The notes below the pieces were generated by a model. It did no database searches, was not told the origin of the DNA, and saw nothing but the letters and a program-made list of their open reading frames with translations. Position numbers and translations under genes: made by a program. 19,038 nt of DNA from CALFCX01 sp964603025 (GTDB lineage Bacteria > Margulisbacteria > WOR-1 > JAKLHX01): positions 1 through 19,038 of the forward strand of contig CAZRTO010000025.1 in assembly GCA_964603025.1 (NCBI GenBank). The letters are read 5' to 3'. Of this stretch, positions 1 through 7,814 are shown piece by piece; the first letter of the stretch is position 1; each line of letters starts with the position of its first letter.

Positions 1-462
1 AAGAACGATATCAGGGCCGGAAAGCTCGATGCCGCGGCATCAATGAAGAACGGTATCGTTACCTTCTCGGACCTTGCCCTGGACCACAGGGAGGTCCGTT
101 TGAATTTCAAAGGCGGAATTGACTTAGAACGCCTTCGCTGGGTCGAGGGCAACCGCCTGACGCTGGCTCTGCCTCCGCACGCAACAAAGGACTTGAGCAG
201 GGAATATGACCTGCTAAGGGACTCTTCAGGATGGCTTGAGGTAGCATTTGAGCTGACTGGTTCGCTCAAGATCCCCGTACCCCGACCCGTACTGGACAAG
301 CCTTTGGACAAAGCCGTAAAAAAAGTAGAAGAAAAAGTTCAGAAAGTCGTCGACGAACAAAAAGAAAAAGCCAAGGCGGCCGTTACACAGCAGGTATCGG
401 CCGAAGCCGAGCGGCTCAAAAAAGAAGCCGCAGGTGAGCTAAAAAAACTTTTTAATTTCTAG
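1..462 (+). CDS. AsmA-like family protein, C-terminal fragment (5' end outside window)
   Basis: The reading frame is open from the first base, so this is the tail of a longer protein; the internal ATG at 43 is not a real start. The visible 153 residues begin with a strand-rich stretch (GIVTFSDLALDHREVRLNFKG) matching the pattern of AsmA-family C-terminal domains, where a basis set of beta strands is described as 'gene induced/what is kept, what is stripped' type repeats (D-L-x-L-D-x-x-x-V-x-x-x-G). It ends with about 60 residues of Lys/Glu/Ala-rich predicted coiled coil (VEEKVQKVVDEQKEKAKAAV onward). AsmA-family proteins are inner-membrane-anchored periplasmic proteins linked to outer-membrane lipid and protein homeostasis. 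The next gene follows after 22 nt on the same strand. Family assignment rests on a short pattern and is moderate; direction and partial status are certain. Confidence 0.6.
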   Translation, partial: KNDIRAGKLDAAASMKNGIVTFSDLALDHREVRLNFKGGIDLERLRWVEGNRLTLALPPHATKDLSREYDLLRDSSGWLEVAFELTGSLKIPVPRPVLDKPLDKAVKKVEEKVQKVVDEQKEKAKAAVTQQVSAEAERLKKEAAGELKKLFNF

Positions 463-467
463 CGGCG

Positions 468-473
468 TATAAT
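468..473 (+). promoter_or_regulatory. Candidate -10 box for the hemolysin III gene
   Basis: A perfect TATAAT lies between the stop codon of the AsmA-like gene and the ATG at 485, only 12 nt before that ATG. No good -35 hexamer lies 17 nt upstream and there is no extended TGn. No Shine-Dalgarno sequence precedes the ATG. If used, transcription would begin about 4-5 nt before the start codon. Confidence 0.3.
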
Positions 474-484
474 AGTAACTGATA

Positions 485-1114
485 ATGAAACTCAAAGATC
501 CTCTCTCAGGCGCATTTCATTTTGGCGGAGCATTGCTTTCGGCTGCGGCAATAGTCCTGCTTGTCTTCTCCGCCCTGGGAGACCCCTGGAAGATAGTCTC
601 CTTCTCAATATACGGAGCCACACTTTTGTTCCTATATTCCTCCAGCACCCTGTATCACTGGCTACCCAAAGAAGCCGGTGGCAGATATCAGTTCTTCAGA
701 AAACTGGACCACACTTCGATCTATCTTTTGATCGCCGGGACTTACACGCCGTTCTGCCTTGTCACTCTAAGGGGCGCGTGGGGATGGTCACTTTTCGGGA
801 TAGTCTGGGGACTTGCGGCCGCCGGCATACTGATCAAATATCTGGATATAAATACGAGCAGATGGATCAGGACACTGTTATATGTAGGCATGGGATGGAT
901 AGCGGTCATCGCGATCAGGCCTATATGGGAAAATCTGCCCTTGAACGGCATCTATCTTCTCGTAGCCGGGGGGCTTGCCTATTCAATCGGCGGCATAGTA
1001 TATGCTGTTAAAAAACCCAACCTGTCAAAAAAATTCGGTTTTCACGAACTTTGGCATCTGTTCGTGCTACTGGGCTCGTTCCTGCATTTTTTGTGCGTGT
1101 TGATGTACGTTTAA
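485..1114 (+). CDS. Hemolysin III / YqfA (PAQR) family membrane protein
   Basis: A 209-residue integral membrane protein with about seven hydrophobic segments, the usual size for the bacterial hemolysin III/PAQR (CREST superfamily) group. The metal-site signature is complete: S-x3-H at 54-58 (SSTLYHW), D75 after the second helix (KLDHTS), and H187-x3-H191 near the C-terminus (FHELWHLF). In the family these His and Asp residues bind zinc and are thought to support a membrane hydrolase (ceramidase-like) activity. The bacterial role is still uncertain and 'hemolysin' is a historical label. The ATG has no recognisable ribosome binding site. It lies 22 nt after the AsmA-like gene, so it may be co-transcribed or use the TATAAT at 468. 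It converges with the epimerase gene, leaving only 14 nt between the two stop codons and no hairpin terminator. Confidence 0.9.
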   Translation: MKLKDPLSGAFHFGGALLSAAAIVLLVFSALGDPWKIVSFSIYGATLLFLYSSSTLYHWLPKEAGGRYQFFRKLDHTSIYLLIAGTYTPFCLVTLRGAWGWSLFGIVWGLAAAGILIKYLDINTSRWIRTLLYVGMGWIAVIAIRPIWENLPLNGIYLLVAGGLAYSIGGIVYAVKKPNLSKKFGFHELWHLFVLLGSFLHFLCVLMYV

Positions 1115-1128
1115 ATCCAAACTAAAGA

Positions 1129-2166
1129 TCAAAAGAATCGTTTTATTATATGCAGAATGCCTTCCTTCCATTTAGATCGGCTCGTGGCTCCGGTTTTGGC
1201 CGAACTATTCTTAACTTCTTCCAAGTACCATTTATAATTTCGCAACAGGGCGTCTTTATTGGAATACCTGGGCATGAAACCCAACCTATCAGATGCTTTC
1301 TCTATTGAAACGACAGAATCAGAAGAAGCCGTTTCGTATATCCACTTATGGAAAGGTGATATGCGCATAAAATCCAATATTTTCAGGATAGCGATAATAG
1401 GCCCAGCAGGAAATGGGATTACACGCTTATTGAATCCCGCTTCGTCAAGAACAGACTGAAAATCTTCTTTAATCGTAGAGAACGAACTAGCCCCGATATT
1501 AAAGGTATCGCTCACAACGCTTTTGTTGAGGGTCATGCACAGGAATATGGCCTCACATAGATCTGACACGTCCAGCAGCTGATATTTGTTATTGCCATTG
1601 CCGATGATCGGGAAGTTTTTAGCATCCTTGGCCCATTCAAATAAAATCGCAAAGGCACCCATCCTTTCAGGCCCGATAAAAGGCCTGGGCCTTATTATTG
1701 AAACGCACATCCCTTTATTGCGATACTGTTTGCAAATTTCTTCCGCCGATATCTTTGCCCGCGCATAATAACTCTCTCCCTGCAGATCAGATCCCTCGCC
1801 CAAAGGACTCTTGCCACTGTTGCCATACACAGATACCGAAGAAATAAATATAAATCTTTCCACATTATTCGCAAATGACGCTTCCAATAAATTCTGAGTG
1901 CCCTTTACTCCTGTTGAGAGTATGTCTTCTTTCTTATATAGGGGAAGCGCGGCAGCAGCATGGATCACAACAGAAACCCCCTTCATCGCATCGCCAACAG
2001 CTTTTTCATCCCTTATGTCTCCTTGAACAAAAATCACTCTATCTTTTTCTGGATGATCAAAAGCATCGATGTCAAAGGCAACAATATCCGTTATGCTCAT
2101 ACTCAATAAATGGCGGATAAGATTTATGCCCAAAAAACCAGAAGCCCCAGTGATCAACACTTTCAT
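1129..2166 (-). CDS. NAD-dependent epimerase/dehydratase (extended SDR)
   Basis: A 345-residue nucleotide-sugar epimerase/dehydratase-type enzyme. The N-terminal Rossmann motif TGASGFLG is at residues 6-13, with an acidic residue after beta-2 (FDID) as in NAD-dependent members. The catalytic region is intact: Ser near 110 (FISSVSVYG) and Y134-x3-K138 (YYARAK). A substrate-domain motif, RPRPFIGP, follows. The start is the ATG at 2166, giving MKVLITG. An AGGTGA ribosome binding site overlaps the stop codon of the upstream GT2 gene. An in-frame start at 2205 would add 13 residues before the Rossmann strand and is less likely. It is the last gene of the minus-strand polysaccharide operon, so it probably makes or modifies a sugar nucleotide for that glycan. 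The substrate cannot be read from the sequence. The Lys/Arg-rich C-terminal tail is slightly longer than usual. Confidence 0.88.
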   Translation of the reverse strand: MKVLITGASGFLGINLIRHLLSMSITDIVAFDIDAFDHPEKDRVIFVQGDIRDEKAVGDAMKGVSVVIHAAAALPLYKKEDILSTGVKGTQNLLEASFANNVERFIFISSVSVYGNSGKSPLGEGSDLQGESYYARAKISAEEICKQYRNKGMCVSIIRPRPFIGPERMGAFAILFEWAKDAKNFPIIGNGNNKYQLLDVSDLCEAIFLCMTLNKSVVSDTFNIGASSFSTIKEDFQSVLDEAGFNKRVIPFPAGPIIAILKILDFMRISPFHKWIYETASSDSVVSIEKASDRLGFMPRYSNKDALLRNYKWYLEEVKNSSAKTGATSRSKWKEGILHIIKRFF

Positions 2167-2173
2167 ATTTCCA

Positions 2174-2887
2174 TCACCTGTCAAAACAATCTCGGATCTT
2201 GACAAAAAACAGATTCTTTACGAATTCCACAATAGCTTTTATCCCTATGAATGACCCGCGATACTGGCATCTGTAGAACTCTGTGGGTATCTCGGTGGTC
2301 CTCAACTTAAGCTTGTGTGTCTGAAGGACCATGTCGGCATCAAAGAACCAATCATCGTGCAACAATTCCATTCTCTTATAGGCATCCCTTGTAAATATTT
2401 TAGGTTTTGAATTCACATCCCTGAACTTGACCCGGGGAAACATCAACCCAAACAACTTATTATACACAAAGGAAATGATAGTTCGCGCCGGCCCGTCGTG
2501 ACGCCTGATCCGGTAGGTCTGGACAAAATCCAACCCTTTCTGCCTTATCTCTTTGTAAACACTGAGTATATCTTCCGGAGGCATTTGTTCGTCACCGTCT
2601 ATTATGCATATATAATCGCCCGATGTCTCTCTTAATCCGGTTTTGGCATCCCATCCCATCATGCCGTCTTTGGGCATGGCAACGGCTTTAACGTTTCTGT
2701 TCTTGGAAGCTATATCTCTGACCACATCGGGGGTGCTGTCGCACGTCCCGGGAGTATAATTACCAACAAGGACCATCTCCCATGACAGTTTCTGGCGATC
2801 CAGCATATCGATCACCCTGCTGATAAATCCGTAAAGCATGTCCCCTGCCCTGTAGCACAACACGACCACAGATATCTCAGGGCTCAT
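2174..2887 (-). CDS. Family 2 glycosyltransferase, polyprenyl-phosphate sugar synthase-like
   Basis: A 237-residue GT-A glycosyltransferase. The N-terminus ISVVVLCYRAG is the GT2 first strand. The DGD metal/nucleotide motif is at 97-99 (CIIDGDEQMPPE). D157-x-N-S-K (RDVNSKPKIFTRD) and DDWFFDADMV at 178-187 match the order of motifs in dolichyl/polyprenyl-phosphate glycosyltransferases (DPM1, ArnC-like). The protein lacks the C-terminal transmembrane helices of ArnC/GtrB and is of DPM1-like length. An AGGAAAG ribosome binding site lies about 8 nt before the ATG. It overlaps the preceding polytopic membrane-protein gene by 4 nt (ATGA), so the two are translationally coupled. A likely job is loading a sugar on a polyprenyl phosphate for that neighbour. 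A direct glycan-forming GT2 is the alternative. Confidence 0.85.
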   Translation of the reverse strand: MSPEISVVVLCYRAGDMLYGFISRVIDMLDRQKLSWEMVLVGNYTPGTCDSTPDVVRDIASKNRNVKAVAMPKDGMMGWDAKTGLRETSGDYICIIDGDEQMPPEDILSVYKEIRQKGLDFVQTYRIRRHDGPARTIISFVYNKLFGLMFPRVKFRDVNSKPKIFTRDAYKRMELLHDDWFFDADMVLQTHKLKLRTTEIPTEFYRCQYRGSFIGIKAIVEFVKNLFFVKIRDCFDR

Positions 2888-4713
2888 TTATGTCTTTCCT
2901 GTCTATGCAATCCGCTTTTTAAATACTCCCTTAATCCTAATACTCTATAATCGCTCCTTGATACCGGAGCGGACAACCTTTTCATACTCTGGGCGCTAAC
3001 TATTACGAGGGCCTTTTCAGGACAGATGTTCCGCAAAAATGAACTTTCGGGATGCCAATTGCCATAGCTAACATCCAAAGGGAACAGCTTAAATCTTGGT
3101 GACAGAATGTTGTACGCGATCATCGTCTCATCATAAGGCCCCGTATCAAGCACGAGATATTCTATTGTTTCATCCTTAAATTGCCTCTCAATATATTTAA
3201 GCGCTTCGAGTGTATCAGCAAGCGGCAAAAAAATCTGCTTTAAGGGAGCAATTATAACAGCAAAAAGAACCGACGCGGCCAGAAGGGCCTGTACAACCCG
3301 CCAGGAATAGGCACTGGAGCATATTCGCCTGCATGCCAACAACATACATCCCCAAAAAACAAAGCTCATTGGCAACAGAGTAAAAGAAGCAAATTTCCAC
3401 ACCTGATATGTGCCGCCTTTGATCATATAAGCCGCGAGATATCCCGCTCCAAACATAAAAACCGTCAGCCCTAGAGATAATATGCTCTCGGAATAGCGTA
3501 CTGCCACCCTTTTTGATGCCAGGTAACCGCTCACAAATACAGGCGCTGCAATTACGAATGCCACTGCATAATGCCATACCCTGCCGGCATAGCCTGGAAA
3601 GCTCCTTATGGCCGGAAAGGAAAATAAGTACGCTGGAAAGATCAGCGGCAAAATCCATCCGTCAAGAGAGTCCTTCACGACCAATGTGCGCTCGATAGTA
3701 TAAATAGCCAGTTCGGGCAGCAGAATTATGGAAAACAGCAGAGCCGCCGGAATATAATAGTAATATGCGTATTTTCTAGATATCAGGGTCCTTACCGTCC
3801 AAAAAAGAGCCGCCCCCGAAAAGAACACCAGAACGCCCGCCTGAAACACCAGAAGTATTCCGGCAAAAGGCAGGATCAGCAGCATAGCCTCACGAAAAGG
3901 CCTTTTTTTGCCGTCTGCCCCATCAAACTCCAGCATGATATCCAGGGATGAAATAAAAAAAACCGTAGCCATGAGTTGAGCATAAAAGTGGTTATAGGCA
4001 ATATAGAACATCATGGAACCGGAAACAACCATCAACGAGATGCAAATGGAAACAAAATATTTAAATCCGAACATTTTCCGCAGAACATCATAGATGGATA
4101 CGCAAAGCACGCTCATACAAAATACCAGAAACACGGAGGTGGACTCTAGCGCTGACCTCGCAAGAACATACGCCATAAATCCCAATGAAAAGAAAACCCC
4201 AAAAACATCTATAGGATGGGCCGGAACGGGTGCTCCATTAACGATAACATTGCCATATCCAGGATTCCCAAGTAGCGGCTCCGCAAGAAGCGAATAATGA
4301 AATATATCATTGTTGCCCAGCGTTCCCACCAAAAACCGCAACGATCCCGAAAATATGAGTATTTGCAGGCAAAACACAAGAACAAATATCATGAATGCAC
4401 TGATAGAACCAAGACTATATTTTGGCAGGGCTATGCCTCGTTTGTCGGACATTGTCAACAAAACCATAAGCACCACGACAACAGCGAGTATCAACAAAAA
4501 ATAAAAAGGCCCCATGCTCATTCCCGATCTGTATGCATACCATCCCGGAACGGCAGCCAACACCATTCCCGAAGATATCGCAACCCCGACCCCAAAGCGC
4601 TCATCCAAACCAAGCAAACGGATAAAGCCCCTGCCCAGAACGTAGAACACCCCGGTAATAGCAAACACACAAAACGGCATTAAGAAAATATTAAGCACCC
4701 TAAAAATATCCAT
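2884..4713 (-). CDS. Large polytopic membrane protein, possibly a GT-C glycosyltransferase
   Basis: About 610 residues, with roughly a dozen hydrophobic segments in the first 500 residues and a soluble C-terminal domain of about 95 residues. After the third or fourth helix a loop carries GNNDIFHYSLLAE, followed by GAPVPAHPIDVFG. An acidic motif in an early extracytoplasmic loop is where GT-C glycosyltransferases keep their catalytic Asp/Glu, so a GT-C fold is a reasonable guess. I do not recognise a named family. Two ATGs compete. The one at 4713 has an AGGG about 10 nt upstream. The one at 4722 would put that AGGG one base away, so I prefer 4713. The gene follows the methyltransferase-DUF4214 gene by only a few bases and overlaps the downstream GT2 gene by 4 nt. 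A polysaccharide polymerase or other integral membrane transferase is the alternative. Confidence 0.75.
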   Translation of the reverse strand: MDIFRVLNIFLMPFCVFAITGVFYVLGRGFIRLLGLDERFGVGVAISSGMVLAAVPGWYAYRSGMSMGPFYFLLILAVVVVLMVLLTMSDKRGIALPKYSLGSISAFMIFVLVFCLQILIFSGSLRFLVGTLGNNDIFHYSLLAEPLLGNPGYGNVIVNGAPVPAHPIDVFGVFFSLGFMAYVLARSALESTSVFLVFCMSVLCVSIYDVLRKMFGFKYFVSICISLMVVSGSMMFYIAYNHFYAQLMATVFFISSLDIMLEFDGADGKKRPFREAMLLILPFAGILLVFQAGVLVFFSGAALFWTVRTLISRKYAYYYYIPAALLFSIILLPELAIYTIERTLVVKDSLDGWILPLIFPAYLFSFPAIRSFPGYAGRVWHYAVAFVIAAPVFVSGYLASKRVAVRYSESILSLGLTVFMFGAGYLAAYMIKGGTYQVWKFASFTLLPMSFVFWGCMLLACRRICSSAYSWRVVQALLAASVLFAVIIAPLKQIFLPLADTLEALKYIERQFKDETIEYLVLDTGPYDETMIAYNILSPRFKLFPLDVSYGNWHPESSFLRNICPEKALVIVSAQSMKRLSAPVSRSDYRVLGLREYLKSGLHRQERHK

Positions 4714-4725
4714 TATGTACATGCC

Positions 4726-5661
4726 CTATAGATTGACCAGCCTGACATTCTTTTTTTCCCCCTCGTCAGAATTCCTGATATGTCTAATAACCTCTGCAGG
4801 ACTCATCCGTCCGCTCCTCAAGCCGTTCAAATAATAATCCATTCCGACCGGATCAGGTGCTCTCTTCAGCAGAGACCTGTACACCTCGCATATGAACATC
4901 CTGTCCCTGGCTTCCAACATCCCGGAAATAGTATATTCCTTAGGATCATCATTCATTTGCTTGCCTAGCTCAGGACCTTTTGCAGCGACACGGCTCTCCT
5001 GTTTATACGCCCGCAATATAACTCTGTCATAACTGACTCCTGAAAGAGTTCTATTTACCACTTCCACGGCTCTAAAGCCTGCCACTTTCAACATTGAGAT
5101 CAAAGCCGGTATGTTCGGTCCCCACCAGTTCGTGGGATCGTTATTTAATTCCGTTCCGGGATAAAAACGCATCAGAGGAATCTCATCCCCAAATTCTATA
5201 TAATGGCTTTCCAATACCAGCAGATCACGCGTTACTTTAAACAAAGTTTCCAGAGCACGCAGAGGGTCCTTTAAGTGGTAAAGAACTCCCATAAACAATA
5301 CTATATCGAACTCTCTTTTGAGCTTTTCAGGAACATCAAAGAGATCCATATCATAATGCTCGACCTTCGAGCCCAGTATGGCCTTGGCCACATCAAAGCC
5401 TTTATGCCCTTGCAAGTGTTGATCATTATCTATAGCGGTAACCCGCGCCCCTCTCTTCTCACATTCAAAGGAATAAAATCCATCCCACGCACCGACGTCC
5501 AAAACGGTTTTTCCATGCAAATTGACTGGAATAAAAGATGATATGATTTTCTGATTATCTAACGTGTTTATCCCGTCTGATATTAGTCCGTCCCCGAAAT
5601 CAATACTATGGAACCAGAACGGGACGGACGCTACCAGAGTTTCTTTATTTTTATGATCCAT
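4726..5661 (-). CDS. SAM methyltransferase (CmoB/DUF1698-like) fused to C-terminal DUF4214 domain
   Basis: 311 residues. The N-terminal half is a class I SAM methyltransferase: motif I VLDVGAWDGFYS at 53-64, acidic post-strand-2 motif AIDND at 76-80, GVLYHL at 125-130. The segment FYPGTELNNDPTNWWGPN at 166-183 resembles the substrate side of DUF1698/CmoB-type enzymes, although a glycan-cluster gene is unlikely to act on tRNA. Residues 253-301 (FICEVYRSLLKRAPDPVGMD, then LRSG, then a SDE end) match DUF4214, a small helical domain often found in surface-glycan and extracellular proteins. The ATG at 5661 is preceded by a strong AGGGAGG about 6 nt away. A TTG at 5700 would overlap the upstream gene and has no support. 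Probable role: methylating a sugar of the exported glycan, with DUF4214 as a docking or chain-recognition module (inference). Confidence 0.85.
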   Translation of the reverse strand: MDHKNKETLVASVPFWFHSIDFGDGLISDGINTLDNQKIISSFIPVNLHGKTVLDVGAWDGFYSFECEKRGARVTAIDNDQHLQGHKGFDVAKAILGSKVEHYDMDLFDVPEKLKREFDIVLFMGVLYHLKDPLRALETLFKVTRDLLVLESHYIEFGDEIPLMRFYPGTELNNDPTNWWGPNIPALISMLKVAGFRAVEVVNRTLSGVSYDRVILRAYKQESRVAAKGPELGKQMNDDPKEYTISGMLEARDRMFICEVYRSLLKRAPDPVGMDYYLNGLRSGRMSPAEVIRHIRNSDEGEKKNVRLVNL

Positions 5662-5683
5662 TTCTGCCCTCCCTAAGCGATCG

Positions 5684-6733
5684 CTATCTCGCACCAACAA
5701 GGGATCTTATTACATGGTCCCAACCGGCATCCTTCGAAGCAAGGCAGGCAAACCCGCTTTCCCCCATACGCCCGGCCAGCTCCCTATCACAATACAGTTC
5801 ATTGACTGCCTGGGCCACATCCTTTGGAGCAACAGGCGTCACAAAACCGCTCACTTTATGATCAACAAATTCAAGAGGCCCTCCGGAATCCACGTGCGTG
5901 ATCACAGGCTTCTTTGATAAGAATGCCTCCATAGTCACATAGCCAAGATCTTCGTCGTAAGGACCGAAATAAACCGCAAGACAGTTAGAATATAGATCTA
6001 TCTTTTCCTGCTCCGACACGAAACCCAAGTATTCAACCCTGTCCTCAAGACCGCCATCCTTGATCCTTGCTTTCAGCGCTTCCACTTCTTCCCTGCTTCC
6101 CGTACCGGAAATTTTCACCTTCACTCCCGGGTCAAGATATTTCGCCGCATCCACCAGGATATTTTGCCTCTTTATCTTGGTTATTCGGCTCGGGCAATAT
6201 ATATAACCACCAAAAGGCCCTCCCCTGAAGGAGAGATGGTTTTTGGGCAGCGAATACAGGGGAACAGAATTTATACCGTTGTATTTTTTAAGCCTTGCAG
6301 AAACCGTCCTGGAATTTGAAAATACGGCCCTCGCTTCTTTGATATATCGGTTGTCATGTTCAAAGATCAAAGCCCTGACCTGCTCAGCTTCCGGGTATAA
6401 GGCCCTGTCGCTGTATTCTGTGTCCCAAAGATCATAAACGCGGCGATGCTGGTGTATTAGCCAAATAACCTTATTGGGATGTTTGACATAATATGCCGGA
6501 AATTTCATGGCTATGACCAGGTCAGCACTGGGAAACTTTGCCTCGGACAGATCTATTCCCCTACAAGCCGTCATAGCGCTGATCAGCCCGTCCGCAGTAT
6601 AATCTATTATAGGGAATTTCAGGATATCTGCTTCATGCCCCTTTTTTCTTAGCTCTTCGCCAAGCATCTCTGCATGCACTTCTGCCCCACCGCTTATAAA
6701 AGGGACCTGCACAGTGGCAATAAGTATCCTCAC
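5684..6733 (-). CDS. Family 4 glycosyltransferase
   Basis: A 349-residue GT-B enzyme of normal family length. The N-terminal domain has the glycine-rich acceptor-side loop PFISGGAEVHAEMLGEEL (GGAE at 15-18). The C-terminal nucleotide-sugar domain has YCPSRITKIKRQ at about 179-190 and the retaining E-x7-E motif, E261 to E269 (EDLGYVTMEAF), followed by KPVITHVDSGGPLEFV. The start codon is GTG at 6733, supported by a GGGAGGT ribosome binding site about 7 nt upstream. It lies 4 nt after the stop of the next GT4 gene upstream in the operon. It is expected to be cytoplasmic or membrane-associated and to add one sugar to the lipid-linked glycan. Donor and acceptor cannot be inferred. Confidence 0.9.
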   Translation of the reverse strand: MRILIATVQVPFISGGAEVHAEMLGEELRKKGHEADILKFPIIDYTADGLISAMTACRGIDLSEAKFPSADLVIAMKFPAYYVKHPNKVIWLIHQHRRVYDLWDTEYSDRALYPEAEQVRALIFEHDNRYIKEARAVFSNSRTVSARLKKYNGINSVPLYSLPKNHLSFRGGPFGGYIYCPSRITKIKRQNILVDAAKYLDPGVKVKISGTGSREEVEALKARIKDGGLEDRVEYLGFVSEQEKIDLYSNCLAVYFGPYDEDLGYVTMEAFLSKKPVITHVDSGGPLEFVDHKVSGFVTPVAPKDVAQAVNELYCDRELAGRMGESGFACLASKDAGWDHVIRSLVGAR

Positions 6734-6737
6734 GATA

Positions 6738-7814
6738 TTACCTCCCGCGAAAATCCGACAGTATCTTTAAAAAACGCTCTTTTATTATATCGCCCTGAAA
6801 TCTTGATGCGAAATTTTTACTTCCAGCAAACTTAAGATAACCCCTAAAATCTCTACTGCTCGAAAGAACTTTGATCGCCGCGGCATATTCTACCGGGTCG
6901 TCAGACAACAACAGCTGGTTGGAGCCGATGGTGTCTGGGATGGCGCTGTCTTTCCTGGCAATAATCGGAATGCCAAAACATTGAGCTTCCAAGATCGGGA
7001 CACAAAATCCTTCATGTGAGCTCGCACAAACAAAAAGATCGCAACCTTTATAATATGATACAAGCCGCGCGCTGCTGATCTCACCCAATATCTTTATGTT
7101 ATCGGAAAGCCCAGAATCTTTCACCAGAAAAGTCAATTCTCTGACATACAGGTCCAGACGCCTGTCCTTTTTGCCTATCATGTAGAGACAAATATCATCT
7201 CCATAAATGGACACATATGTCTTTACAATATCGACCAGCAACTTGTGTCCTTTATTCGGAGCGTATCTGCCGACAAAGAGAAGTTTCACCCTTTTGTCGT
7301 TCTTCAGGCGTTCAAGCAATCTGGGTTCAGGCTGCTGACAGGCAAGTTCTTCCACCCCGTTAAAAGGAGGGCAGACCTCCGTTCTCGATCCCTGTATCCC
7401 GGATATATTGAACTGCGAATCACCCACCCAAAGAGCTTCGGGATAATCGATCAAAAAACGTTCCGTCTGTTGCAGGCCGAGCGTACAAAACCGGAAATAT
7501 TTTTCGTCGTAATGTCGAAAGTAGCCGGGAGGGGTTATGTTGTGGTACTTAAAAACGATCTTGCACTTTGCTTTTTTCAACAGATCCCCTCCGGATTTCC
7601 AGTATAGCGAATGATGATAAATCACGATATTGTCGCTGCTCGAGAGCATATCTTCAAGATCTTTTTTGCTGATGCTGTTTATTCCGGGGATAAAGGAATA
7701 ATCGCAATACACGCGGCACTCGGCCTTATCCTGCAGAACAGAGAGCATTCCTGTCACATCTTTGCTTATCGCATCATTGGCAGCAATGGTCTGCTGCATG
7801 ATCACAGTGCTCAT
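6738..7814 (-). CDS. Family 4 glycosyltransferase
   Basis: A 358-residue GT-B enzyme. The C-terminal half carries VGRYAPNKGH at 181-190 and a full E-x7-E motif, E268 to E276 (HEGFCVPILEAQ), followed by GIPIIARKDSAIPDTI, the usual sugar-nucleotide loop. The N-terminal domain contains IVIYHHSLYW and KYHNITPP, the pattern of GT4 enzymes that act in mannan/rhamnan-type O-chain synthesis (weak similarity from memory). The ATG overlaps the stop codon of the upstream methyltransferase gene by 4 nt (ATGA). Its own ribosome binding site is poor, so translational coupling is likely. Role: a further sugar addition in the operon's glycan. Confidence 0.88.
   Translation of the reverse strand: MSTVIMQQTIAANDAISKDVTGMLSVLQDKAECRVYCDYSFIPGINSISKKDLEDMLSSSDNIVIYHHSLYWKSGGDLLKKAKCKIVFKYHNITPPGYFRHYDEKYFRFCTLGLQQTERFLIDYPEALWVGDSQFNISGIQGSRTEVCPPFNGVEELACQQPEPRLLERLKNDKRVKLLFVGRYAPNKGHKLLVDIVKTYVSIYGDDICLYMIGKKDRRLDLYVRELTFLVKDSGLSDNIKILGEISSARLVSYYKGCDLFVCASSHEGFCVPILEAQCFGIPIIARKDSAIPDTIGSNQLLLSDDPVEYAAAIKVLSSSRDFRGYLKFAGSKNFASRFQGDIIKERFLKILSDFRGR

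Noticed and set aside
1112..1131. Bidirectional terminator between the hemolysin III and epimerase genes
   Set aside because: Only 14 nt separate the stop codons and no inverted repeat is visible.
4297..4683. Plus-strand frame rich in His, Lys and Gln inside the polytopic membrane gene
   Set aside because: Its composition is the expected antisense shadow of hydrophobic codons; the minus-strand gene is convincing.
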